From an uncultured Fibrobacterota bacterium (GTDB lineage: Bacteria > Fibrobacterota > Fibrobacteria > Fibrobacterales > Fibrobacteraceae): a stretch of 48,342 nt of DNA. Both the position numbers and the translations under genes were made by a program. Where the stretch lies: NCBI GenBank assembly GCA_903876665.1, contig CAIRAY010000162.1, forward strand, positions 1 through 48,342, given 5' to 3'. The notes beneath the pieces are model-generated. The model saw only the letters and a list, made by a program, of their open reading frames with translations, made no database searches and was not told the DNA's origin. Shown one piece after another: positions 35,383-43,946 of the stretch; the stretch's first letter is position 1, and every line of letters starts with the position of its first letter.

Positions 35383-36837
35383 ATGAGTATGAAGACTACA
35401 TTCAAATTTCTACCGCTGCTTTTAGGTGCCCTGCTGTTTCCATCCTGCTCCCAGGTTGGCGATGCCAGTATGCAACCCATTCCCAATGGCAACACCTTCA
35501 ACGCAAACGCCATGACGGAGCTCCGACTTTCTCGCCTGACCGAGCCAATGGTTTGGGGCCAGACCTATAAGGATCCCCAAATGGATTCGATTATTCCGGG
35601 TGGGGTAAAATGGGATAGCACCGGCGTTTTGGGCAATGAGGAATATTGCAAGGACTCGGGCAATTGGTACCCATACGTCACCTATGCTCCACTTTACCAG
35701 GATCGCGAAGTCTTTTTGACGCGGATTCAATCCGTTGCCGATGAGGTGGAGCTTTTGAACCCCGGCAAACTGATGGTCTCGGGTTCTTGGAAATTCGTAA
35801 CCGATGTGAACCGCGGAATCCACATTTACAACGATTCGGACCCCGCAAATCCTCAAAAGGTGGCGTTCCTCAATGTGCCTGGAGTGCTGGACATCGCCCT
35901 CAAGAACAAAACCCTTTACGCGAACGCCTATAGCGCCTTGATCGCCATCGACATTACGGACCCACTGAACGCCAAAGCGGTCGAGATGATTCCCACGGCA
36001 TTCCCCCCTGTGTATTCCATCGGCGGACCCATTATGGATTCCTTAGGTAATGTAGCCGTAGCTTGGCGTGCCGATACGGTTTTTGCTTGCAACCGCTACG
36101 AGATTATGTATGCAGAAGGCGTATCCACCACCGTGGGCACCAATGCCATAACTCCCAAGGCAGACTCCTCCCCAGTGCTTGGGCAGAATGCCTCCATGTC
36201 CCGTTTTGCTATCAGCGCAGATTGGCTCTACACCGTGGATGCCTCGGCCCTGCGCCTCTTTGATATCCGGGTGGACCAGTCCCCCAAAAAAGACGCCATT
36301 GTGGAAACAGGTGCCTGGGATCTAGAAACCATTTTCCGGGATGGTGACGGGCTGTTCCTTGGGTCCATGACCGGAATGCACATCTATGACCACTCCAAGG
36401 GTGGCGTACCCGTTAAGGCCAGCACGTACTCCCACATTACCAGCTGCGACCCCGTGGTGGTTCAGGAGGGCATCGCCTACGTGACCCTGCGCTCGGGCAA
36501 CCGCTGCGCCAACGGAAAGAACGAGCTGAATATTTTAGATGTAGAAAATCTCTATGAGCCCAAATTGCTTTCCGCTCTACCCATGAAGAACCCTGCCGGG
36601 CTTGCGGTGGAGGATTCCACAGTATTCATTTGCGAGGGCGAGTTTGGCCTAGCCGTCATTGACATTAAGGATCCTTTGAACCCTACAGAAATTGGACGGA
36701 CAAGCGATGTCTATCCTGAAGATGTGCTTGCAGACCAGGGAATCCTGACCCTGATCGGGCCAGACGGAATTTGGCGAATGGACTACCAAGATCGCCTGAA
36801 CCTCAAGGAATTAAGCTTCACTCCGGTTGTCCATTAA
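35383..36837 (+). CDS. LVIVD-repeat (beta-propeller) lipoprotein
   Basis: The protein has 484 residues with lipobox FPSC (Cys22). AGGA about 11 nt upstream supports the ATG at 35383; ATG 35389 is an alternative. The frame is open further upstream through the MIF gene, but that part has no coding character. Repeats of the LVIVD type (PF08309) recur: GIHIYNDSDPANPQKVAFL, ALIAIDITDPLNAKAVEMI, ELNILDVENLYEPKLLSAL, GLAVIDIKDPLNPTEIG. These build a surface-exposed beta-propeller of unknown ligand, common in Fibrobacterota and Bacteroidota lipoproteins. It is probably outer-membrane anchored. Confidence 0.85.
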   Translation: MSMKTTFKFLPLLLGALLFPSCSQVGDASMQPIPNGNTFNANAMTELRLSRLTEPMVWGQTYKDPQMDSIIPGGVKWDSTGVLGNEEYCKDSGNWYPYVTYAPLYQDREVFLTRIQSVADEVELLNPGKLMVSGSWKFVTDVNRGIHIYNDSDPANPQKVAFLNVPGVLDIALKNKTLYANAYSALIAIDITDPLNAKAVEMIPTAFPPVYSIGGPIMDSLGNVAVAWRADTVFACNRYEIMYAEGVSTTVGTNAITPKADSSPVLGQNASMSRFAISADWLYTVDASALRLFDIRVDQSPKKDAIVETGAWDLETIFRDGDGLFLGSMTGMHIYDHSKGGVPVKASTYSHITSCDPVVVQEGIAYVTLRSGNRCANGKNELNILDVENLYEPKLLSALPMKNPAGLAVEDSTVFICEGEFGLAVIDIKDPLNPTEIGRTSDVYPEDVLADQGILTLIGPDGIWRMDYQDRLNLKELSFTPVVH

Positions 36838-37099
36838 AGACAATCGTTACCAGCATGCTCGCAAATTATGCGACACAAATCGATTATGCCCGTTGTTTTT
36901 GTCATGCCCGGCACGGCCGATGTGTTGCCAGTCGCTCTTTAGGCCTACTGGCAACACATCGGTCGCCTGCGCGAGGGTGACAAAACCCTGAAAAAGCGGT
37001 GCAGTTGATAAAAGGTCTTTTTAATGCGTTTGCCCTGGACATGACAATCCATAAACGCTTTGCATATCGCAATACCAGTGACGATGTTAGAATGGGATA
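36838..37099. other. Intergenic stretch before the export operon
   Basis: This non-coding stretch follows the LVIVD gene. It holds the long hairpin at 36893-36985. The remainder (36986-37099) shows no gene; a small RNA ending at the terminator 37102-37130 is possible but unsupported. Confidence 0.5.
36893..36985. repeat. REP-like palindromic element with a 16-bp perfect stem
   Basis: CCGATGTGTTGCCAGT (36917-36932) and ACTGGCAACACATCGG (36947-36962) pair perfectly around a 14-nt loop. The arms extend imperfectly outward: TTTTTGTCATGCCCGGC on the left against GCGAGGGTGACAAAAC on the right. The outer TGTCATGCCCGGC / GCGAGGGTGACA words resemble dispersed palindromic repeats found between genes in many bacteria. 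No T-tract follows the stem, so it is probably a repeat element rather than a classic terminator, though it may stabilise mRNA ends. Confidence 0.6.
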
Positions 37100-37101
37100 G
37101 G

Positions 37102-37130
37102 GAAGGCTGAGTCGGCCTTCTCTTTTTTTT
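37102..37130 (+). terminator. Rho-independent terminator upstream of tetR
   Basis: GAAGGC and GCCTTC form a 6-bp stem with a 7-nt loop, followed by TC and at least eight T. It lies 265 bp after the LVIVD stop and just before the TetR promoter. It would shield the export operon from upstream transcription. Confidence 0.75.
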
Positions 37131-37157
37131 TGCTCCTGAACCAAAAATTTATATAAT
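37130..37157 (+). promoter_or_regulatory. Promoter of the TetR-export operon
   Basis: TTGCTC (37130-37135), a 16-bp spacer and a consensus TATAAT (37152-37157) end 8 bp before the ATG at 37166. The start point would fall on or beside the start codon, so the mRNA is probably leaderless. No ribosome site is present. Confidence 0.6.
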
Positions 37158-37186
37158 TTGACTATATGGTTAAACCAATTAGTCAA
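37158..37186. promoter_or_regulatory. TetR operator: 29-bp palindrome over the start codon
   Basis: TTGACTA and TAGTCAA form the outer arms, and GGTT and AACC the inner arms, around a central A. Twelve of fourteen positions pair. The site starts right after the -10 box and covers the transcription start and the first codons of tetR, the classic placement for autorepression by TetR-type proteins. Confidence 0.7.
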
Positions 37187-37813
37187 CCCGAAAACGCTAC
37201 TCGAAATGCCATCCTCACGGCGGCTCGCTGGGAATTTACCGAGAATGGTCTGCGAGGCGCCAGAATGCAGGAAATCGCGGACCGGGCCGGCATCAACAAA
37301 GCCCTCCTCCACTACCATTTCCGGGACAAAGAAGGCCTCTACCAGGCCACGATCCAGTCTGTGATCGAAGAGGTGGTGAAAAACATTGCCCGGCCATTTT
37401 TGGATAAGGAGAAGCCCCGTTCTGCCGAGGAATCGATTCGGGAATTGGTGAGGGAACTAATCACCATTCTGCGACAAAACCCCCACCTGGTAGGAATGGT
37501 CCTCCGCGAGCTGTCCGATGGAGGCAAACATTTGGCCCCCCTGCTCGCTACCGTCGCTCCCTGGATGCAACAAATCGCACGAGGAGTATTCGGCCAAAAA
37601 AAATCTCCCAAGGGAGTTCCACCCGCCCACTTGATGATGAACATGATGTTTATGATCTGGGGAACCTTTGTCTTCCAACCTATGTACACCAAAATCCTTC
37701 CTGCCGCAGGATTTGATATAATTCTGAATGAGGCCTTCTATGAAGACCGGGTCAAGTGCATTTCTGCGATGGTGATCCAGAGTATTGGTATCCAGAAAGG
37801 GGGGGAACAATGA
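37166..37813 (+). CDS. TetR/AcrR-family repressor of the export operon
   Basis: The protein has 215 residues. The N-terminal HTH at about 12-58 shows family signatures: ATRNAILTAARWEFTENGLR, MQEIADRAGINKALLHYHF and RDKEGLYQA. The C-terminal ligand-binding domain is helical with a Met-rich stretch (HLMMNMMFMIWGTFVF), suited to a hydrophobic ligand. The gene is first in an export operon and overlaps the TolC gene by 4 bp. It is probably autoregulated through the palindrome at 37158-37186 and de-repressed by a toxic compound that the pump exports. It initiates without a Shine-Dalgarno. Confidence 0.9.
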   Translation: MVKPISQPENATRNAILTAARWEFTENGLRGARMQEIADRAGINKALLHYHFRDKEGLYQATIQSVIEEVVKNIARPFLDKEKPRSAEESIRELVRELITILRQNPHLVGMVLRELSDGGKHLAPLLATVAPWMQQIARGVFGQKKSPKGVPPAHLMMNMMFMIWGTFVFQPMYTKILPAAGFDIILNEAFYEDRVKCISAMVIQSIGIQKGGEQ

Positions 37814-39114
37814 GTCGAAAATGTATTTCATGGTTGTGGGCTCTTTTGCTTGGATCCTCCGCCTATGCGGGCGGAAACCTGGCCCAGGCCTGGCAACACC
37901 TCTTGGACACCAATCCGGCCCTCAAGGCCTCCCAAGCCAAGCAGCAATCACGCATGGCAAGCATTGACGCAGTCAAGGCCACGCGCCTTCCCCGCCTAGA
38001 TGCCACGGCCACTTACCAAGTAACCAGCGAAACCTCTCGCATCCAACTGCAAATGCCCGCATTGGTTCCCGGCGCAACCCCCATAACCCTGGATAAATCA
38101 TTAGGGGACCATGACCGGGCGGAGCTGGGCCTCACGGCAAGCTACGCCATTTTTACCGGTTTCGCACAAACGAATCAAATTCAATCCCAAACTTTGATTC
38201 TTCAAGCCACCGGCATGGAACAAGAACAATTACGAAATAACCTTGGCCTCCAGTTTGGCCTTTTGCATTTTTCCATCCAGGTCGCTCAGGAAGAATCCAG
38301 GCTCCGCCTATCCAGACTGGAGGCAAGGCGTAGCCATGTGAACACTCTGGAGGTGCAGGCAAAGGCCGGAGTCGCTACCCTAGCCCAAGTCCTCTCCGCC
38401 AAAGCTGATTTTGCCCGCTCCGTAGCGGACACCTCCGCAACCCGCCGAACCCTGGATAGCCTTACAGCAGAATTCGAGGGCCTGACGGGAGTCCCCTACC
38501 CCGATGTTTATACACACAAATTCAATCTTCCCGACAACCAAACCCCCACAAAATCCCTTCAGGCAGAAGGCATAGAAACCCAAGCCCTCGCCGTCGACAA
38601 AGCGGGAGAAGCGGCCACCAGCACCCGCTACCCCTGGGTATCCACATTTGCCGGTTACCGCTATGGCAATCCTGGCCTCAACCAAACCGCCAATGAATGG
38701 ATGGGATACGCCCTTCTGGGGGTCCAGGTCCAGTGGAACCTCTTTGACGGGAGGGAGCGCAAGGCTAGCATGGCACGAACCCAGGCCGATTCGCGGACAC
38801 TGCGCGCAGAGGCGGAGCGGTTGCGTTCGGTGCAGACTACCGCCCTGACAACCCTGAGCGCCGAACGCCGGGCATCGACTGCCGAAGGCGATGCCCTGGC
38901 CTCGGGACTCGAGGCCGCCCGCTCCGCCCAGGACGCCTACGGGGCAGCCCTAAAAAATGGCAGCGCTACTGCAGACGACATGTTAGATGCACAAATTCGG
39001 GTGGTTGAACTGGAATCACGGCTGGCTCAGTGGAACATCCGCAACGCCATTTTAGACCTTCGTACCCGGTGGCAATCGGGCCAAACCATTACATTTTCGG
39101 AGACCCAGCCATGA
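37810..39114 (+). CDS. TolC-family outer-membrane efflux protein
   Basis: The protein has 434 residues with a signal peptide at 1-20 (ending SAYA). It has the two-fold OEP (PF02321) layout: AQAWQHLLDTNPALKASQAKQ with long helices (about 25-200) and a second half (about 225-425). The halves contain typical strands SYAIFTGFAQTNQ and QVQWNLFDGRERKAS, where a G/D turn follows the aromatic position. It forms the outer-membrane channel of the tripartite pump. It overlaps tetR (ATGA) and the adaptor gene (ATGA). Confidence 0.9.
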   Translation: MSRKCISWLWALLLGSSAYAGGNLAQAWQHLLDTNPALKASQAKQQSRMASIDAVKATRLPRLDATATYQVTSETSRIQLQMPALVPGATPITLDKSLGDHDRAELGLTASYAIFTGFAQTNQIQSQTLILQATGMEQEQLRNNLGLQFGLLHFSIQVAQEESRLRLSRLEARRSHVNTLEVQAKAGVATLAQVLSAKADFARSVADTSATRRTLDSLTAEFEGLTGVPYPDVYTHKFNLPDNQTPTKSLQAEGIETQALAVDKAGEAATSTRYPWVSTFAGYRYGNPGLNQTANEWMGYALLGVQVQWNLFDGRERKASMARTQADSRTLRAEAERLRSVQTTALTTLSAERRASTAEGDALASGLEAARSAQDAYGAALKNGSATADDMLDAQIRVVELESRLAQWNIRNAILDLRTRWQSGQTITFSETQP

Positions 39115-40016
39115 GATATCCCATCCAATCCTCCCCTCTTGTCCTCGCCTTCATCCTTGCGCTTTCCATGATCTTTTCCTCTTGCCAGAAGGAAGAGAAA
39201 TTGGGATTCATTTCATCCGCAACTCTTGAGAGCGATCTATGGAAAGTATCTCCCAGCGTTGCGGGGACCTTGCTTGAGGTAAGCGTTCGCGAAGGAGACA
39301 GCGTCCATCAGGGCCAAGCCATCGCCTGGATTGACTCTATTCCCTTGGTGCTAAAGCTGGGAGAATTACAGGCTGGCTACGGAGAACTATTCGCCAATAT
39401 CCGCGCCCGTGAAGCGGAAGTCGCCACCTTGCAAACCGCCCACGAAGGGATCGAGCGCGAATTTGCCCGGGCCACAAAACTTGTTGCGGATGGAGCGGCC
39501 ACCGTTCAACGCAAAGATGACCTAGAGACGCAAAAATCAACATCAATCTCCCGCATTGCCGCTGCAAGATCCGCCATCGAAGCCTTGCGCAGCAGGAACG
39601 CCCTGCTGTTTGCCCAAGAAAAATCCCTACGGGACCAAATTCAAAGGTGCCAGGTAAAATCACCCGCCTCCGGAAGAATTATGACGCGTTACAGAAACAA
39701 TGGAGAAGCCTCCATCCCCGGAAGACCTCTGGTGGAGATTGGAAGAACCGACACGCTCTGGGCAGAATTTTTCATCCCTCAGAACCAGTTGGCAAAATTC
39801 CATCTCGGTCAATCCCTCAAGATTCGTTTAGATGCAGAAAAGGAACCCACCTGGGTTCCCGGAAAGCTTTCCTGGATCGCCTCCGAAGCGGAATTCACCC
39901 CCAAGGGAGTGCAAACCCGCGAAGCTCGCAATGAGCTGATATTCCGGGCCCGGGCCTTGGCTCCCAATCACCAAGGGCAACTGAAGCGAGGCATGCCTGT
40001 GGAGGTGTGGGAATAA
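39111..40016 (+). CDS. HlyD-family periplasmic adaptor, lipidated
   Basis: The protein has 301 residues with lipobox FSSC (Cys25), so the adaptor is probably lipid-anchored. A biotinyl-lipoyl-like half (VSPSVAGTLLEVSVREGDSV, about 47-66), a coiled-coil hairpin (about 80-175) and the second lipoyl half (VKSPASGRIMTRYRNNGE) are followed by a beta-barrel segment (LWAEFFIPQNQLAKFHLGQ) and a membrane-proximal part. This is the YbhG/YhiI-type membrane-fusion protein. It bridges the ABC permeases and TolC. The next gene starts immediately after its stop codon. Confidence 0.88.
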   Translation: MRYPIQSSPLVLAFILALSMIFSSCQKEEKLGFISSATLESDLWKVSPSVAGTLLEVSVREGDSVHQGQAIAWIDSIPLVLKLGELQAGYGELFANIRAREAEVATLQTAHEGIEREFARATKLVADGAATVQRKDDLETQKSTSISRIAAARSAIEALRSRNALLFAQEKSLRDQIQRCQVKSPASGRIMTRYRNNGEASIPGRPLVEIGRTDTLWAEFFIPQNQLAKFHLGQSLKIRLDAEKEPTWVPGKLSWIASEAEFTPKGVQTREARNELIFRARALAPNHQGQLKRGMPVEVWE

Positions 40017-40958
40017 ATGCAAAAAGCGATCTCCATTGAAGGCATCGCCCATGACCACGCCGGCGAAAACGCCCTGAGAGGGGTTTCCTTTTCCGTACCT
40101 TCTGGGAGTCTATTTGGAATCATCGGAGCCGACGGAGCGGGAAAGTCTACCCTGTTTCGCATCCTGGCCACCCTGCTCAAGCCCCAGAAAGGTCGAGCCC
40201 AGGTGCTGCAATGGAATGTGGAAAACGAGTACCATCCCATCCGGGCGACCATTGGCTATATGCCACAACGGTTTTCTTTGTACCAGGACTTAACGGTGTG
40301 GGAAAACCTGAATTTTGCTGCCGACATTATGGACATCCATAAAAGAGAAAAGTTTCAGATCCTGAATGAACTATTGGCATTTTCTCGACTAAGTCCCGCC
40401 AAGGATCGGCGGACGGGACGACTTTCCGGTGGCATGAAGCAAAAACTTGCGCTATGCTGCGCCATGGTGCGCAAGCCAAAAATACTATTGCTCGATGAGC
40501 CCACCGTCGGGGTTGACCCAGTAACCCGCAAGGACTTCTGGGATATGCTGGCGCAGTTACGAGGACAAGGAACCACCACGTTGGTCAGCACCCCCTATAT
40601 GGACGAGGCCGAGCTCTGCGATGAAGTTTTGCTCCTCCATCAAGGTCGCGTAGTAGGCCAAGGAACCCCGCAAACTCTTTGTCAGACCCTCCCCGGTTCC
40701 CTTTGGAATATTCACGGCTCTGAATCTCTCCATGTATTCGCTCACACCGAACCACCCTTTCCCCTCATTTCCCTTTACACCATGGGAGGTGACTTGCACG
40801 CCCTGGCCCCTAAGGGAATGGAGGGACCGCAGATCCTTGCGGAGGTTCAGCGAGTTTGTCCGAGAGCCCAACACATTTTAGAGGCAACGGCTCGAGTCGA
40901 GGATGTTTTGTTATTCGCCTTGCGCAATGGTGGAGGCAAACATGAGCCTCACCTTTAG
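40017..40958 (+). CDS. ABC transporter ATP-binding protein 1 (atypical H-loop)
   Basis: The protein has 313 residues. Walker A is GADGAGKST (37-45), the signature LSGGMKQK (136-143) and Walker B ILLLDEP (156-162). The switch position that normally holds His reads STPYMDEAE, with Pro193 instead of His. The last 90 residues form an extra domain (from about 225). It resembles the N-terminal half of YbhF-type tandem ATPases, here a separate gene. It overlaps the second ATPase gene by 17 bp. Together with the two permeases it powers export through HlyD and TolC. Confidence 0.9.
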   Translation: MQKAISIEGIAHDHAGENALRGVSFSVPSGSLFGIIGADGAGKSTLFRILATLLKPQKGRAQVLQWNVENEYHPIRATIGYMPQRFSLYQDLTVWENLNFAADIMDIHKREKFQILNELLAFSRLSPAKDRRTGRLSGGMKQKLALCCAMVRKPKILLLDEPTVGVDPVTRKDFWDMLAQLRGQGTTTLVSTPYMDEAELCDEVLLLHQGRVVGQGTPQTLCQTLPGSLWNIHGSESLHVFAHTEPPFPLISLYTMGGDLHALAPKGMEGPQILAEVQRVCPRAQHILEATARVEDVLLFALRNGGGKHEPHL

Positions 40959-41682
40959 CATCCAAACGAAGGGACTCACCAAAAGCTTTGGCCCGTTTAC
41001 CGCAGTAGACGCCATTGATGTGGAAGTCGGCAAAGGAGAAATCTATGGGTTCCTGGGCGCCAATGGCGCGGGCAAAACTACGGCCATGCGCATGCTCTGT
41101 GGACTCCTGCAGCCATCGAGCGGAACGGGGACCGTTGCGGGGTTTGACATTTTGCGCGAGACCTCCAAAATCCGCACCCGCATTGGCTACATGAGTCAAA
41201 AATTTGCCTTGTACCCCGACCTAACTGTTAAGGAAAACCTGAGCCTGGTGGCGGATTTGTATGCCATTCCCCGTGCCCTGGTCAAGGAGCGCATTGCCGA
41301 AGCCGCCGAGCGGAGCGGAATCCAGGACTTGCTTCCTCGACGCACCGGGGAACTCCCCTGGGGCTGGCAACAACGCCTCAGCATGGCCTGCGCAACAGCC
41401 CACCATCCCGAAATTCTATTTTTGGACGAACCTACCGGGTCGGTGGATCCACTAAGCCGACGTGTATTCTGGGACCTGATCCGGGCCGAAGCGGAACGGG
41501 GCACTACGATTTTTGTCACCACCCATTACATGGACGAAGCGGAATATTGCCACCGGGCATGCTTCCTGGTGGATGGGAAAATTGCTGATATTGGAACTCC
41601 CCATGAACTAAAAACTCGCCACCAGGTTTCCACCCTGCAAGAGGTATTCCTTACCGTGGCCCAGCTCGCGAGGCGCTCATGA
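40942..41682 (+). CDS. ABC transporter ATP-binding protein 2 (atypical signature motif)
   Basis: The protein has 246 residues. The ATG at 40942 has GGAGG 5 nt upstream, inside the preceding gene. Walker A is GANGAGKTT (39-47), Walker B ILFLDEP (158-164), and the switch His195 is present (TTHYMDEAE). The signature motif is degenerate: ELPWGWQQRL replaces LSGGQ. It pairs with ATPase 1 and matches the C-terminal half of YbhF-like proteins. It overlaps the first permease gene by 4 bp. Confidence 0.9.
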   Translation: MSLTFSIQTKGLTKSFGPFTAVDAIDVEVGKGEIYGFLGANGAGKTTAMRMLCGLLQPSSGTGTVAGFDILRETSKIRTRIGYMSQKFALYPDLTVKENLSLVADLYAIPRALVKERIAEAAERSGIQDLLPRRTGELPWGWQQRLSMACATAHHPEILFLDEPTGSVDPLSRRVFWDLIRAEAERGTTIFVTTHYMDEAEYCHRACFLVDGKIADIGTPHELKTRHQVSTLQEVFLTVAQLARRS

Positions 41683-42779
41683 ATCTGCGCTTCATCATCG
41701 CCATGGCCTCCAAGGAATTTCGCCACATTTTGCGTGACGGTCAAACCTTGACGATCATCCTCAGCTTGCCCGTAATCATGATGTTTCTTTTTGGCTATGC
41801 TCTCAAGAGCGAAATTGACAACGCCCGCATTGTGCTCATCGACCCCAACCCAAGTCCAGCCTCAGAGCGATTGGCAGAGGCGCTAGATGCCAGCAGGCTA
41901 TTTTCCTTGGTGGGCGTGGTTCCTGGGGGCAACCCGCAAGAACTTCTTGTGGAATACCGCGCCAGCGCCATTCTTCAAGTGGAACCAGGGTACGCAAACA
42001 ACTTGCAAGATCCTCCCGTTCAAATCGGGGCATGGTTTGATGGGAGCGACCCGGCCACGGCAACGACTCTACGCAATTCCCTTCCAGCCTTTTTGCGCAA
42101 GCATCTATCCGCGATTACTGGAAATAAAACTCCTGAATTGGTGAGTGTAAACGTCCGGTTTCTTTTTAATCCCGAGCAAAAGAGTGCACTCTTTTTTGTT
42201 CCAGGCCTTATGGCCAGCATTTTAGCCATGATTTGCGCATTGCTCACCAGCGTAACCGTCACCAAGGAAAAGGAGAGCGGGACCCTGGCCAACCTTCGAA
42301 TTTCCCGACTGCACTCCAAGGAAATCATCATCGGAAAACTATTGCCCTACTTTGTCATCGGCAGTGTAACAGGCATATTCATTTTGGCCATAGGACGCAT
42401 TGCATTCAATGTCCCCATCAATGGAAGCGTCGGCTTTTTGGCGACGGCCACCGCCATTTACATTGTAACCAACTTGGCCATTGGCCTCCTGATCAGCACC
42501 GTGGTAGAAAAGCAACAACACGCCATGCTTGGAGCACTCGGCATTACCATGATGCCCACCATTATGCTTTCTGGATTTGTATTTCCCATCGCGAGCCTTC
42601 CCAAAATTCTGCAATACCTTTCGGAAATTGTTCCCGCAACCTGGTACTTGAAAATCGTGCGGGGTGTGATTCTCAAAGCAGCCGAATCTTCAACTCTTTC
42701 AACACCCATCCTTGTTCTTTCTGGAATGGGATTTGTTTTGCTTATCCTGGCGTCAAGACGATTTGCCAAGGAGAAATAA
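41679..42779 (+). CDS. ABC-2 type permease 1 (YbhS/YhhJ type)
   Basis: The protein has 366 residues. TM1 is at about 24-44 (LTIILSLPVIMMFLFGYAL), a large extracytoplasmic domain covers 45-165, and five or six helices lie in 170-360. The ABC-2 coupling motif is visible (VTKEKESGTLANLRISRL). The family is PF12698. It forms the membrane channel with the next protein. It overlaps the ATPase gene by ATGA and precedes permease 2 by 3 bp. Confidence 0.88.
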   Translation: MNLRFIIAMASKEFRHILRDGQTLTIILSLPVIMMFLFGYALKSEIDNARIVLIDPNPSPASERLAEALDASRLFSLVGVVPGGNPQELLVEYRASAILQVEPGYANNLQDPPVQIGAWFDGSDPATATTLRNSLPAFLRKHLSAITGNKTPELVSVNVRFLFNPEQKSALFFVPGLMASILAMICALLTSVTVTKEKESGTLANLRISRLHSKEIIIGKLLPYFVIGSVTGIFILAIGRIAFNVPINGSVGFLATATAIYIVTNLAIGLLISTVVEKQQHAMLGALGITMMPTIMLSGFVFPIASLPKILQYLSEIVPATWYLKIVRGVILKAAESSTLSTPILVLSGMGFVLLILASRRFAKEK

Positions 42780-42782
42780 ACC

Positions 42783-43946
42783 ATGCTCAGGCGCCTTCTC
42801 GCAATGATCCGCAAGGAGTTTCTACAGATTCGTCGCGACAAACAATCCACAATGATGTTGTTTGTCTTACCCATTTTGCAAACCATGATTCTTGGATATG
42901 CAATGACACGCGATGTCCGTAATATTTCCATGGGAATTTTGGATTTGGACCGCAGTCCCGCAAGCTCCTCTTTGTCGGAGCGCCTGATTCAAAACGACCG
43001 TTTTGTGAATCAGGGTCACTTCCAAAGTATGGAAGAAATGCGCCAAGCCTTGCTTGCGGGAACCATAATCCTTGGAGTGGTGATTCCCCGTGAATTCGCC
43101 CTACAAATTGAAGGGGCAACCCCAGATGCCGTAACGATGGAATCGGAATCCCCCGCAAACATCACCTTGCTGGTCGATGGACAGGATGCAGCAAGCGCTG
43201 GAACAGCAGCAGGCTACGCCGGAGCAATCATTGGGCAATGGAGTTTGGAAACATTACGTCACGAATTGCTGGCCCAAGGAATGGACATGGCCTCCCTTTC
43301 GCCACTGGACCTACGCGACCGAATTCTCAATAACCCGGAACTTGAGTATTCCTGGTTCATGGTGCCGGGAATGCTGATTATTCTGGTCACCATGACCGGA
43401 GCCTTGCTCACCAGCTTCAGCCTGGTGCGGGAGCGCGAAAACGGGACCTTGGAGCAATTGCTCGTGACCCCCGTTAACCCAATCCAAATATTGCTGGGCA
43501 AAGCACTGCCTTATTGGATCTTGAGCCAGGTCACCTTTTTCCTGTCCCTGGGCATTGTGGGCTGGTGGTACAACATCCCCTTTGGGCGAACGGACTTCCT
43601 GGGACTCTATATCGGCATTGCCTTTTACGCCCTGACCAGCGTCTCCCTGGGAATTCTGGTCAGCACTATCGTCTCTAGCCAGCAGCAGGCACTCTTCCTC
43701 ATCTGGTTCTTCCTGATATTCTTTATTCTGACCAGTGGATTCATGCTACCCTTTGAAAGCATGCCGAATTGGATGCAAAACCTCACCGAATTCAATGCAG
43801 TAAGACACTTCCTCTACATGGTACGGGCCCTTATTTTAAGAGGAGCTCCGCCCCATACCTTGCTCCCGGAATACTTGAAGCTCGTTGTCATTGCCCTAAT
43901 CCTATTTACGACCAGCGTAATCATGTTTAGGCGCAAGGCTAGTTAG
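42783..43946 (+). CDS. ABC-2 type permease 2 (YbhR type)
   Basis: The protein has 387 residues with the same layout as permease 1: RRLLAMIRKEFLQIRRDKQ before TM1, an extracytoplasmic domain at about 50-185, and six helices from 190 to the end. The motif VRERENGTLEQLLVTPVNP is strongly conserved in this family. It is the last gene of the export operon. Its stop codon overlaps the 3' end of the convergent lipoprotein gene by 8 bp, so no terminator fits between them. Confidence 0.9.
   Translation: MLRRLLAMIRKEFLQIRRDKQSTMMLFVLPILQTMILGYAMTRDVRNISMGILDLDRSPASSSLSERLIQNDRFVNQGHFQSMEEMRQALLAGTIILGVVIPREFALQIEGATPDAVTMESESPANITLLVDGQDAASAGTAAGYAGAIIGQWSLETLRHELLAQGMDMASLSPLDLRDRILNNPELEYSWFMVPGMLIILVTMTGALLTSFSLVRERENGTLEQLLVTPVNPIQILLGKALPYWILSQVTFFLSLGIVGWWYNIPFGRTDFLGLYIGIAFYALTSVSLGILVSTIVSSQQQALFLIWFFLIFFILTSGFMLPFESMPNWMQNLTEFNAVRHFLYMVRALILRGAPPHTLLPEYLKLVVIALILFTTSVIMFRRKAS

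Noticed and set aside
36838..37099. Possible tRNA or small RNA in the gap
   Set aside because: No cloverleaf, and no promoter before the terminator could be defined. Only the REP-like hairpin is supported.
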